Below, one piece after another: positions 52,835-59,304 of a DNA stretch of 64,000 nucleotides. Both the position numbers and the translations under genes were made by a program. The notes beneath the pieces were generated by a model. The model was not told the DNA's origin. It was given only the letters and a program-made list of their open reading frames with translations, and searched no databases. This DNA comes from a virus. Every line of letters begins with the position of its first letter. The stretch's first letter is position 1. Where the stretch lies: IMG/VR virus record IMGVR_UViG_3300034283_000433, positions 1 to 64,000 of that record; one strand, given 5' to 3'.

Positions 52835-53086
52835 ATGACACAAGACCAATGGAATTCTCTATTAGTTGAGCGTGCATCTGAGATGGCGCATCACCGCACT
52901 ATTATTGACTTTATTATCAATGCCCCGTTTGACAAGGAATTTAAGGAAGACGACTTATGGGTATCTGATGGTGGAGAAGATGATGATTCACTTGTATACA
53001 CGGACGAGGCTCAAGACGTATTTAACTTTTACTACGATGAGTACTACGACCAATTAGTTAACACCTATGAAATGCCAATACAATGA
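52835..53086 (+). CDS. Small acidic early protein
   Basis: 83 aa (MTQDQWNSLLVERASEMAHH), strongly acidic C-terminal half (WVSDGGEDDDSLVYTDEAQD). The stop TGA overlaps the next ATG in an ATGA arrangement. Function unknown. Confidence 0.58.
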   Translation: MTQDQWNSLLVERASEMAHHRTIIDFIINAPFDKEFKEDDLWVSDGGEDDDSLVYTDEAQDVFNFYYDEYYDQLVNTYEMPIQ

Positions 53087-53199
53087 GTGACTTTGAATTC
53101 TTAAGATACCTACACCTAGCTATATTCACAGCTTGGGTCGTAGCATTAGTATCACTCGTAGTCGTAGTATTACGAGATAAACTAAACAAACATAAATGA
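53083..53199 (+). CDS. Small membrane protein (38 aa)
   Basis: 38 aa with one strong transmembrane helix (LAIFTAWVVALVSLVVVVL), coupled by ATGA to the gene before and, at its own end, to the gene after. Probably an inner-membrane peptide. Confidence 0.6.
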   Translation: MSDFEFLRYLHLAIFTAWVVALVSLVVVVLRDKLNKHK

Positions 53200-53276
53200 T
53201 TGACAATATTATATTAGCTGTGATAATATATTTACTTGCAGTAATATTCTTATCCAAAAAACACAAGACCAAATGA
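53196..53276 (+). CDS. Small membrane protein (26 aa)
   Basis: 26 aa, a single hydrophobic helix (MIDNIILAVIIYLLAVIFLS) with a basic tail, linked by ATGA overlaps on both sides. The back-to-back pair of membrane peptides suggests they may act together. Confidence 0.55.
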   Translation: MIDNIILAVIIYLLAVIFLSKKHKTK

Positions 53277-53524
53277 AACACTATGTATTTGCTAATACGC
53301 TAGATAACTACACATCTGAACGTGTAGAACATATTGAAGAGTTCAATGACTACAATACAGCTATGGATTATTATAGAAACACATTCAAGAATCAATCCGA
53401 GCAACTAGTAGACCACGGAGGTGACCATACTATTATGCTGTATACTAAAGAGAACCACTATGTACGCGTATTGAAGAGACACACTATTTCTACAACCTTT
53501 AATAAAATAGAAGACAATGACTAA
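53273..53524 (+). CDS. Small early protein, unknown
   Basis: 83 aa (MKHYVFANTLDNYTSERVEH), His/Tyr/Asn-rich, overlapping the next gene by 8 nt. Function unknown. Confidence 0.57.
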   Translation: MKHYVFANTLDNYTSERVEHIEEFNDYNTAMDYYRNTFKNQSEQLVDHGGDHTIMLYTKENHYVRVLKRHTISTTFNKIEDND

Positions 53525-53753
53525 CGTAAAGAAACTACAAATAGCTTTGGATATTATATACGATTTGCCATTCTTAGAGAATGCCAAGATGATTGCAGTT
53601 ACTGAACGCACTGCACTTCCAGAGTCTTACACATTAGTAAGAAGATATGTAATCAAGCATCAGACTATGGAGCTGTATGATATGAATATGGTAGGGCCTA
53701 AAACATACTATGCTGTAGTACGCAACCTAGGCGAGTTTCAGATAATGTTATAA
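53517..53753 (+). CDS. Small early protein, unknown
   Basis: 78 aa (MTNVKKLQIALDIIYDLPFL), mixed alpha/beta, overlapping the previous gene. Function unknown. Confidence 0.57.
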   Translation: MTNVKKLQIALDIIYDLPFLENAKMIAVTERTALPESYTLVRRYVIKHQTMELYDMNMVGPKTYYAVVRNLGEFQIML

Positions 53754-53762
53754 ATAAAAAAT

Positions 53763-54182
53763 ATGAGAAGAACGAAAAACGGAAGAGGGGTTACTGCTAT
53801 AAGCCCATATGTTTATGTAGGTATAAGGCCAAATGACTTGCCTAAAAACATAAGGGTTAGATTAAAGTTTTTGAAGAGAAGCTACACGATAGATATCATT
53901 ACATCTGCTATAAAAAAGGTTACAAAAATAACGCACCAGCAGATTGGCAGACAAAATAGGCAAAGAGATGTAAGTGAGGCAAGAAAGATGTACTGCTATT
54001 TCGTAAAACAAAAGATGAATCTGTCATTGAAAGAAATAGGCAATAGTATTGGTAGAGACCATACCACCGTGATTCATAACATTGAAGTATTTAAAGACTT
54101 GTACGAAACAGACCTTCACTTTAAATCTAAGGCTGATAAGATATCTGACTTGATTGAAAACAATAGCCTAGATAATCTATAA
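53763..54182 (+). CDS. DnaA domain IV-like DNA-binding protein
   Basis: 139 aa. The C-terminal half matches the DNA-binding domain of DnaA: SEARKMYCYFVKQKMNLSLK then IGNSIGRDHTTVIHNIE, with the GRDHTTV signature at about residues 97-103. There is no AAA+ ATPase part. The N-terminal about 55 residues are basic and unfamiliar. It could bind DnaA-box-like sites at the phage origin or interfere with host DnaA. Confidence 0.75.
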   Translation: MRRTKNGRGVTAISPYVYVGIRPNDLPKNIRVRLKFLKRSYTIDIITSAIKKVTKITHQQIGRQNRQRDVSEARKMYCYFVKQKMNLSLKEIGNSIGRDHTTVIHNIEVFKDLYETDLHFKSKADKISDLIENNSLDNL

Positions 54183-54183
54183 A

Positions 54184-54402
54184 ATGTATTACTATTTAGA
54201 AAACGGGAAGGTAGTGTTTACGGAGAAGTTCCACCTTGAGCGTGGATACTGCTGTAATAATAATTGTAGACACTGCCCCTATAAAACACAACACAATGGA
54301 AGTATTGAAGAAACTATTCACAACCCCAAGAGCGGAGAAACCAACGATGAGCTACGACAAGGCTGTCCTCACAGCAGAATTGAGGACGACCCTATTGAAT
54401 GA
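54184..54402 (+). CDS. DUF5522-like cysteine protein, overlapping the next gene
   Basis: 72 aa. NGKVVFTEKFHLERGYCCNN followed by CRHCPY is the DUF5522 signature (two clustered Cys pairs, likely metal binding), a small cellular family found in Bacteroidota and eukaryotes. About 107 nt of the end overlap the next gene in another frame, so the tail beyond the motif may be a by-product. Function unknown. Confidence 0.6.
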   Translation: MYYYLENGKVVFTEKFHLERGYCCNNNCRHCPYKTQHNGSIEETIHNPKSGETNDELRQGCPHSRIEDDPIE

Positions 54403-54682
54403 GCTGTTTGAAATACAGCGTGGCATCCTAGACAAAAAAGGCTACGACTATGCAGGCGAGGACGTGCTGTCTAATTTCAGATTAGCAGGTATGATTGTCA
54501 ATCAAGGCAGTACACATCCCGATGCTGTCAATTGTCTTAACCTAATAGGCACTAAGGTCGCAAGGCTAGGTCAATTACTATCATCAAACAAATCTGCGCA
54601 GAACGAAAGCGTACAAGATTCTATCGTAGACCTATGTAACTACAGCGCATTACTTTATCTAATCCTTAAAATGGAGAAATAA
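54296..54682 (+). CDS. DUF1599/Nmad1-like protein
   Basis: 128 aa from ATG 54296 (an ATG at 54347 is an alternative). ILDKKGYDYAGEDVLSNFRL with GTKVARLGQLLSS and ESVQDSIVDLCNYSALL follows the DUF1599 or 'nucleotide modification associated domain 1' pattern, seen in phages near base-modification or nucleotide-metabolism genes. A role in altering the nucleotide pool or DNA bases is possible; no modification enzyme is visible nearby. Confidence 0.65.
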   Translation: MEVLKKLFTTPRAEKPTMSYDKAVLTAELRTTLLNELFEIQRGILDKKGYDYAGEDVLSNFRLAGMIVNQGSTHPDAVNCLNLIGTKVARLGQLLSSNKSAQNESVQDSIVDLCNYSALLYLILKMEK

Positions 54683-54685
54683 TAT

Positions 54686-54874
54686 ATGAACGAAAAAGAA
54701 AAAATAATCAATTCCTTTCCCGAAAATAGCATTTACTTTACCTTAAAGGATGAATCTAATCCTATAATGGTAATAAGTAACGGAAAATTTTATTGGAAAG
54801 ATAAAGAGATAGACGATATATACAATATTTATGAAAGATTTAATGAATGGCTTACAAAAGCTCAAAACAAATAA
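54686..54874 (+). CDS. Small acidic early protein
   Basis: 62 aa (MNEKEKIINSFPENSIYFTL), acidic, helix-strand-helix, 3 nt after the previous stop. No family recognised. Confidence 0.57.
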   Translation: MNEKEKIINSFPENSIYFTLKDESNPIMVISNGKFYWKDKEIDDIYNIYERFNEWLTKAQNK

Positions 54875-54877
54875 CCT

Positions 54878-55081
54878 ATGAAACTGCTGAATAACTTTAG
54901 GGTAACTAACAGCAACAAAACCACAGGCTCTGAGATATCCATTGAAGACATTAACAGAGACGAAGTAATACGCATACACGCTGTATTCTTCAAGAAGTCT
55001 GGTCGCAAACAGCGTCAGACACTTAGTCTACTAATTTGGTGGGCTATTAAACACTATTTTAAAATCATATGTAAACGATAG
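54878..55081 (+). CDS. Small basic early protein
   Basis: 67 aa (MKLLNNFRVTNSNKTTGSEI), basic and hydrophobic toward the end (QTLSLLIWWAIKHYFKIICK), 3 nt after the previous stop. Function unknown. Confidence 0.55.
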   Translation: MKLLNNFRVTNSNKTTGSEISIEDINRDEVIRIHAVFFKKSGRKQRQTLSLLIWWAIKHYFKIICKR

Positions 55082-55083
55082 CT

Positions 55084-55305
55084 ATGGATAACAGATTACT
55101 TAGCTTTTTTGCCGCAATAGGCGTATTTGTATGTATATGCTGTATAGCTTACTTGACACTGCATACAATATCTGGATTTCAAGAAAAACAACAACAGAAG
55201 TATGTTATAGATAGCCTAGAACAAGAGATACTACTTAGAGATAACCTTATTAAACAATCTAAAGACACAACCTATGGCGAAGAAACACCAACAAGCATTA
55301 AATAG
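55084..55305 (+). CDS. Membrane-anchored coiled-coil protein
   Basis: 73 aa. One N-terminal transmembrane helix (LLSFFAAIGVFVCICCIAYL) followed by a short coiled coil (EKQQQKYVIDSLEQEILLRD). The layout resembles an inner-membrane spanin subunit, but the early position and lack of a partner argue against that. Its end overlaps the next gene by 32 nt. Confidence 0.58.
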   Translation: MDNRLLSFFAAIGVFVCICCIAYLTLHTISGFQEKQQQKYVIDSLEQEILLRDNLIKQSKDTTYGEETPTSIK

Positions 55306-55618
55306 TACGCACTTAGGTAGCGTATTCGTAAAAGAAGAAGATAATTTCGTACACAGCTACGAGTTATACCACCAAGAAACACTTGACACTACGATTATAA
55401 AGTACGCAGAAGGTAAGCTGTGGGACAGAGAGGTTCAAGGGACTGCAGCAGGGTCTGTCTTTGACAACGGGGACATTGTGACCATCAGTATAGGTCTCAC
55501 TATGTTTCAGTTAGACTATTCTGAGATGGAAGTCCTAACAGCCCTTATAATGGCCTGCAATGACACTGAGATGGAGTTTAGAAAGTATATTGTTTCCTCA
55601 TCTATAAAACCAATCTAA
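55274..55618 (+). CDS. Early protein, unknown
   Basis: 114 aa (MAKKHQQALNSTHLGSVFVK), beta-rich, with FDNGDIVTISIGLTMFQLDY. The stop overlaps the next ATG (TAATG). No family recognised. Confidence 0.57.
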   Translation: MAKKHQQALNSTHLGSVFVKEEDNFVHSYELYHQETLDTTIIKYAEGKLWDREVQGTAAGSVFDNGDIVTISIGLTMFQLDYSEMEVLTALIMACNDTEMEFRKYIVSSSIKPI

Positions 55619-55737
55619 TGAAAGGACTAATACTTCTGATGCTACCAATGGCTGTAGCCATTTTCACAGCGTTCTACCTATTTGAAAAGGACGCAAACAA
55701 GCCAGACAGCTTTGACGAGCGAGATATCTACAAATAG
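55618..55737 (+). CDS. Small membrane protein (39 aa)
   Basis: 39 aa with a single transmembrane helix (LILLMLPMAVAIFTAFYLFE) and an acidic tail. The TAATG overlap with the previous stop shows coupling. It ends just before a strong promoter (55739-55769). Confidence 0.58.
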   Translation: MKGLILLMLPMAVAIFTAFYLFEKDANKPDSFDERDIYK

Positions 55738-55738
55738 A

Positions 55739-55769
55739 TTTGGTAATTTAAAAACTATTTATATCTTTG
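55739..55769 (+). promoter_or_regulatory. Bacteroidota-type promoter of the small RNA
   Basis: TTTG at 55739-55742 and TATCTTTG at 55762-55769, separated by exactly 19 nt: an essentially perfect match to the TTTG-N19-TAnnTTTG consensus. Transcription should start near 55776. Confidence 0.85.
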
Positions 55770-55775
55770 CTGTAC

Positions 55776-55872
55776 AAATCCGATAAGGTAGGGGATGACT
55801 TTATCGGGTATGTTTCAAGAACTAACCCTTCTTAAGATATGCCCATTAGAATCCCCTCTAGTGGGCTTTTTT
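55776..55872 (+). ncRNA. Small structured RNA with complementary loops and intrinsic terminator
   Basis: About 97 nt, bounded by a strong promoter and an intrinsic terminator. Stem 1: CCGATAA (55780-55786) with TTATCGG (55801-55807). Stem 2: AAGAA/TTCTT near 55817-55833. Stem 3 is the terminator: GCCCATTAGA (55841-55850) with TCTAGTGGGC (55857-55866), then six T. The 6-nt loop of stem 3 (ATCCCC) is complementary to GGGGAT (55791-55796) in loop 1, allowing a kissing interaction. A 70-codon frame here crosses the terminator and is not considered real. No known RNA family recognised. Confidence 0.7.
55841..55872 (+). terminator. Intrinsic terminator of the small RNA
   Basis: Ten-base-pair stem (one G-U) closing a 6-nt loop ATCCCC, followed by TTTTTT. 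Same element as stem 3 of the small RNA. Confidence 0.85.
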
Positions 55873-56155
55873 ATTCCACTTACCTACGGATATGAAGGAT
55901 GCAGAAGCATCCCACTCATAGTTCCGAGTACAAGGAAGCTAGTAGCTAACGCCTGCAAAGATTCCGTTAACTACGAATATTCTTTTAAATGTATAGTATT
56001 GTTCTAGACTTCCGTAACTATACAGCCTCACGTAACGACAACTCATTAACTCATTAGTATGTATGGTAAGATAGACAGGTCGTATCTCCTTTGGGGGTAG
56101 GGGGTATGACTTGCGTTTTTCTTACCTACGTTCACCAATCTATTAATCTATTAGT
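55873..56155 (+). other. Intergenic stretch after the small RNA
   Basis: No gene supported. Contains a GGATGC/GCATCC hairpin at 55893-55908, a pair of similar TTCCGTTAACTA and TTCCGTAACTAT stretches near 55967 and 56010, and a G-rich run GGGGGTAGGGGGT near 56090. None could be assigned a function. Confidence 0.5.
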
Positions 56156-56290
56156 ATGAATAAACATATAAGCACTACGCTCGGATTCGCGAAGTTTTTC
56201 GTAGTCTCCGTACCAATAGCTTGCGTAATATATACGTGCGCTATGTTGATAAGTTTTTGTAAAAAAACTATAGAAATATTTGGCAAGTAG
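56156..56290 (+). CDS. Small membrane protein (44 aa)
   Basis: 44 aa with one strong transmembrane helix (VVSVPIACVIYTCAMLISF) and a basic end. The promoter box at 56279-56282 lies inside its last codons, so it belongs to a different transcript from the ERF gene that follows. Confidence 0.55.
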   Translation: MNKHISTTLGFAKFFVVSVPIACVIYTCAMLISFCKKTIEIFGK

Positions 56291-56310
56291 TATAACTATT
56301 TGTAGTTTCG
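56279..56310 (+). promoter_or_regulatory. Promoter of the recombination block
   Basis: TTTG at 56279-56282 and TAGTTTCG at 56303-56310, spacing 20 nt. A one-base variant of the Bacteroidota pattern, about 20 nt before the ERF start codon. Confidence 0.72.
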
Positions 56311-56332
56311 CAAACAATAAAATATAAACAAT

Positions 56333-56953
56333 ATGAGTATCGTAAAAATCCAAGAGGAGCTAAAAGCTCCAAAGAACCAACGTAATAACTTTGGTGGCTA
56401 CAACTATCGTAGCGCAGAAGACATCATTGAAGCTGTTAAACCTATAGCACACAGGTATGGTTACTACCTTATTATCTCAGATGAAATAGTAGAGGTAGGT
56501 GGACGTATCTACGTAAAAGCTACAGCTAGATTACAGCCTAACGAAGCGGGTAATATATACTCCGCTACGGGATGGGCTAGAGAAGAAGAAACAAAGAAAG
56601 GTATGGATGGCGCGCAAATCACAGGTGCTGCTAGTTCATACGCACGTAAGTATGCATTGAATGGCCTATTGGCTATTGATGATACAAAGGATGCAGACGC
56701 AACCAATACGCACGGCAAGGAAGAAGTTAGTAATGTAGCTGTACCACAAACAGCTCCAGCTGTTAGAGTATACCCTGCGAAGAATAGCTCAGATAAACCA
56801 GAAGACGATAAGGCTTGGTTAAATAAGAATAACCCTAAATGGTCACTTATTGTACAGCAATTCAAGACAGGTGAAAACAATATCAATAACCTACGCAAGG
56901 AATTTAAGGTATCTAAGGCTGTAGAAGCTGAGTTAACAGCACTAAGCGTATAG
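56333..56953 (+). CDS. erf: ERF family single-strand annealing protein
   Basis: 206 aa. NNFGGYNYRSAEDIIEAVKP (about 17-37) and MDGAQITGAASSYARKYALN (about 88-108), followed by DDTKDAD, are the signature of the ERF superfamily of phage recombinases, which anneal complementary single strands. The C-terminal half is a Pro/Ala linker plus a small helical end (about 165-206). It works with the RecE-like nuclease two genes downstream. Confidence 0.9.
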   Translation: MSIVKIQEELKAPKNQRNNFGGYNYRSAEDIIEAVKPIAHRYGYYLIISDEIVEVGGRIYVKATARLQPNEAGNIYSATGWAREEETKKGMDGAQITGAASSYARKYALNGLLAIDDTKDADATNTHGKEEVSNVAVPQTAPAVRVYPAKNSSDKPEDDKAWLNKNNPKWSLIVQQFKTGENNINNLRKEFKVSKAVEAELTALSV

Positions 56954-56954
56954 T

Positions 56955-57197
56955 ATGGCTGACTATCCTACGGGCAAATGGTATCGTTCATACATAGAAA
57001 AGTATGAGGAGAACATATTTAAAAAATTTGAAGAAGATATTATGGCAGGTAAAATAACAGAATCAAAAAACATACAGCTTAAGCTAGAAGAAATTATAGA
57101 TGCGCTACGCAACGCTATAGAGAAAGGCAACGACCTACACTTAGGTATAGTAATTGGACAGACTCTTAAACAGCTAGAAGATATCGCATACAAGTAA
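56955..57197 (+). CDS. Small helical protein in recombination block
   Basis: 80 aa (MADYPTGKWYRSYIEKYEEN), predicted helical, starting within 2 nt of the ERF stop. No family recognised. Probably an accessory of the recombination pathway by position. Confidence 0.6.
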   Translation: MADYPTGKWYRSYIEKYEENIFKKFEEDIMAGKITESKNIQLKLEEIIDALRNAIEKGNDLHLGIVIGQTLKQLEDIAYK

Positions 57198-57205
57198 ACG
57201 TATTG

Positions 57206-57264
57206 CCCTCCCACTTAAATTTATTATTAATTAACAGGGGTGTTGGTTATGTAAATTGGGAGGG
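57206..57264 (+). promoter_or_regulatory. Long-range hairpin in the leader of the RecE-like gene
   Basis: CCCTCCCA (57206-57213) and TGGGAGGG (57257-57264) form a perfect 8-bp stem around a 43-nt AT-rich region. Only a poor T-run follows. Purpose unclear. Confidence 0.45.
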
Positions 57265-57297
57265 TAACCTTGTTTTATTTTAAATTGAAAAATCAAT

Positions 57298-57333
57298 GGC
57301 CTGCGGTGTTTCTACATTGGAGGCCGCTTTTTT
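57298..57333 (+). promoter_or_regulatory. GC hairpin with T-run before the RecE-like gene
   Basis: GGCCT (57298-57302) pairs with AGGCC (57321-57325); an alternative GCGG (57303-57306) with CCGC (57324-57327) directly precedes a T-run and looks like a terminator. The two pairings exclude each other, as in an attenuator. The loop motif GTTTCTAC is shared with the hairpin at 58847. Confidence 0.5.
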
Positions 57334-57348
57334 AAAAACAATTAACCA

Positions 57349-58104
57349 ATGATAACATTAGAACAACTACAAGAGCGACCACTTAGCTACAGCTCACTAA
57401 AAGAATTCGCTAAGAGTCCTCGTCACTACCTAGACTATCTAAACAGAAAGAAGGAGACTACAGCTCCTATGCTGTTTGGTAGTATGGTACACTGCCTATT
57501 GCTTGAACCATCTAAGTTTAACGAAGAGTTTGCTGTGATGGGTACAATAGATAGACGCACATCTGCAGGAAAAGAAGCATACGCAAAGTTTGTAGAAGAG
57601 TCTGCAGGTAAAGAAGTAGTTATGGAAAATGATTACAACGAGGCGAAAGGTTTAGCTGATAATGTTTTATCTAATCCTAAGTTAGCTCCGTGGATACATA
57701 ACTGTCATCAATACGAGCAGGAGTTTCGCGCTGAAATGTGGGGTCTACCCGTACGTGGTTTCTTTGATGGTATAGCAGAAGACTATATACTTGAAGTTAA
57801 GACTACGATGGATGCGTCACCAGAAAATTTAATGCGTGACTTTTATAACAGACAATACCATATGCAGGCTGGATTGTATAATCTAGTTTCAAATAAACCT
57901 ATCAAGTATCTTATCATAGAAACGAAAGGCCCTTACGATGCGTACATTGCAGATGCAACAGAAAACTATATCAAGAAAGGTCAGGAGCTGTTTTCAGATA
58001 CTATTGTTAAGTTTAACAAATGTATGGAAGACAATGCGTGGACTAAAGGATACGAATACCATAATAACAATATTACGATAGACCTGCCATCGTGGGTAAA
58101 ATAA
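57349..58104 (+). CDS. RecE-like PD-(D/E)XK exonuclease
   Basis: 251 aa. LSYSSLKEFAKSPRHYLDYL at the start, GFFDGI (about 137) with LEVKTT (about 148) for the Asp, Glu and Lys of the catalytic site, and YHMQAGLYN (about 175) match the exodeoxyribonuclease VIII/DUF3799 family. It resects double-stranded ends to give substrate for the ERF annealing protein. Confidence 0.85.
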   Translation: MITLEQLQERPLSYSSLKEFAKSPRHYLDYLNRKKETTAPMLFGSMVHCLLLEPSKFNEEFAVMGTIDRRTSAGKEAYAKFVEESAGKEVVMENDYNEAKGLADNVLSNPKLAPWIHNCHQYEQEFRAEMWGLPVRGFFDGIAEDYILEVKTTMDASPENLMRDFYNRQYHMQAGLYNLVSNKPIKYLIIETKGPYDAYIADATENYIKKGQELFSDTIVKFNKCMEDNAWTKGYEYHNNNITIDLPSWVK

Positions 58105-58105
58105 A

Positions 58106-58136
58106 TTTGGCAGTTTCGCAAAAGTTTGTATATTCG
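58106..58136 (+). promoter_or_regulatory. Promoter, TTTG / TATATTCG
   Basis: TTTG at 58106-58109 and TATATTCG at 58129-58136, 19 nt apart. Same TTTGGCA and TTCGCA context as the promoter at 56279. Confidence 0.75.
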
Positions 58137-58168
58137 CAATGGGTTTTCTCATCATTGTGTTAAATATA

Positions 58169-58196
58169 GGGGGTGCTAGGCATAGATAGTACCCCC
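58169..58196 (+). promoter_or_regulatory. Strong leader hairpin
   Basis: GGGGGTGCTA (58169-58178) pairs with TAGTACCCCC (58187-58196), ten pairs with one G-U, loop GGCATAGA. It lies in the leader between the promoter at 58106 and the next ATG at 58212. Confidence 0.65.
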
Positions 58197-58211
58197 AAAC
58201 TTTAGAAACTT

Positions 58212-58574
58212 ATGGGTAGATTTGATACCTTAAAAATAAATACGAGATTCCTGCCTATATCAGATGCGCAGGAGCTTGAAGACCTTTCGGATTTGGAATT
58301 CCAAACGAAAGACCTAGAAAAACAATTCTTAGAATATGAAGTAGGCGAAGATGGTTATTTGTATTTTGAAGACTACGAATACGAAATGATACCATCCGAC
58401 AATCCTGAAGGACTATTTAATATTAACCTAAGAAAGATTAACCAAACCATTAAAAAAAGCTACCACACAGGTGACGTTGAGTTTTACGGGAAACCTTGGG
58501 AGTATATGTATACATTCAAGGCACACTTCCAAGACGGGAAACTAGAAAGGGTAGACTTGATAAACAAAGAATAG
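58212..58574 (+). CDS. Phage protein of unknown function
   Basis: 120 aa (MGRFDTLKINTRFLPISDAQ), acidic and beta-rich, with DVEFYGKPWEYMYTFKAHFQ toward the end. A pattern seen in small proteins of many Bacteroidota phages; function unknown. It follows its own promoter and leader hairpin. Confidence 0.62.
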   Translation: MGRFDTLKINTRFLPISDAQELEDLSDLEFQTKDLEKQFLEYEVGEDGYLYFEDYEYEMIPSDNPEGLFNINLRKINQTIKKSYHTGDVEFYGKPWEYMYTFKAHFQDGKLERVDLINKE

Positions 58575-58588
58575 ACCACTGAAACCAT

Positions 58589-58822
58589 ATGACGACAAAG
58601 AACAAGGGTATAAACAAAGCAAAATTAACCAAACAATACCCACAAGTAGCAAAGATTGTAGATGCCATCCTTGAAGAAAACAAGAATGATAACTATTGGT
58701 TTTATGTAAACTATTGTGGTAAATATAAGGACAAGAATGGAGCTGCTAGAGCAGTTTCTATGGGCTCTATTTTTGACCTTCTAACTAACTACGGATATAA
58801 GATTGATATAATAGTAAAATAG
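58589..58822 (+). CDS. Small protein, unknown
   Basis: 77 aa (MTTKNKGINKAKLTKQYPQV), Lys-rich start then aromatic residues (NYWFYVNYCGKYKDKNGAAR). Possibly nucleic-acid related by charge; no family recognised. Confidence 0.6.
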   Translation: MTTKNKGINKAKLTKQYPQVAKIVDAILEENKNDNYWFYVNYCGKYKDKNGAARAVSMGSIFDLLTNYGYKIDIIVK

Positions 58823-58846
58823 TTTAATACGGACATACAATCACAC

Positions 58847-58868
58847 GCCCTGCGTTTCTACGTGGGGC
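58847..58868 (+). promoter_or_regulatory. Leader hairpin homologous to the one at 57298
   Basis: GCCCTGCG (58847-58854) pairs with CGTGGGGC (58861-58868) with two wobble pairs around loop TTTCTA; a T-rich stretch follows. Shares the CCTGCG and TTTCTAC core with 57298-57333. Confidence 0.55.
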
Positions 58869-58906
58869 TCATTTTGAAAATTTTTAACCAATAAAACATA
58901 GACACA

Positions 58907-59233
58907 ATGTCACAAGAACAAACACAAAGAAGCTCAATAGGAGCTTGGAAAAGACAAACACCAAGAGGTGAAGTAATTAACTTTACAATCAACGGCCAGA
59001 AATATAATATGTGGCCTAACACGAAGAAGTCTAACGAAAAACAACCTGACTTCAACATCTTGGAAGACAACTACGTTCCTCAACCAAAAGTAGCTGTTCA
59101 ACAGCCACAGCAACAATATGTTGCACAGCAACCTCAGTACGTACAACCTCAACAGCAGTATGTACAACAACAGCCGCAGCCACAACAACCTCAACAAGGT
59201 TATGTTCCTGCTGGCAACGGATTGAATTTCTAG
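58907..59233 (+). CDS. Small beta protein with Pro/Gln-rich tail
   Basis: 108 aa. IGAWKRQTPRGEVINFTING ... NEKQPDFNILEDN resembles small single-strand-binding-like beta proteins (DUF736-type pattern). After about residue 65 the sequence is a low-complexity Gln/Pro/Tyr/Val repeat (QPQQQYVAQQPQYVQPQQQY). Its position between recombination and primase genes makes a DNA-binding role plausible. Confidence 0.6.
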   Translation: MSQEQTQRSSIGAWKRQTPRGEVINFTINGQKYNMWPNTKKSNEKQPDFNILEDNYVPQPKVAVQQPQQQYVAQQPQYVQPQQQYVQQQPQPQQPQQGYVPAGNGLNF

Positions 59234-59266
59234 TTTTTCTTTTTTTGATTCATAATTATAATTTGT

Positions 59267-59298
59267 CCCTCACGGCCTAAAAATCGTGAGGGTTTTTT
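59267..59298 (+). terminator. Intrinsic terminator 7 nt before the primase-helicase ATG
   Basis: CCCTCACG (59267-59274) with CGTGAGGG (59285-59292), perfect 8 bp, then TTTTTT (59293-59298), only 6 nt before ATG 59305. Placed this close to a start codon it may work as an attenuator of the following gene as well as a terminator of the gene before. Confidence 0.8.
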
Positions 59299-59304
59299 AC
59301 CACT

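Noticed and set aside
55795-56007. 70-codon ORF over the small RNA
   Set aside because: It runs through a strong intrinsic terminator and has no leader like the other genes; composition is explained by the RNA structure.
56086-56100. Possible G-quadruplex (GGGGGTAGGGGG)
   Set aside because: Only two long G-runs, so a stable structure is doubtful.
58934-59197. Minus-strand ORF rich in Leu
   Set aside because: Antisense shadow of the Gln/Pro-rich protein 58907-59233.
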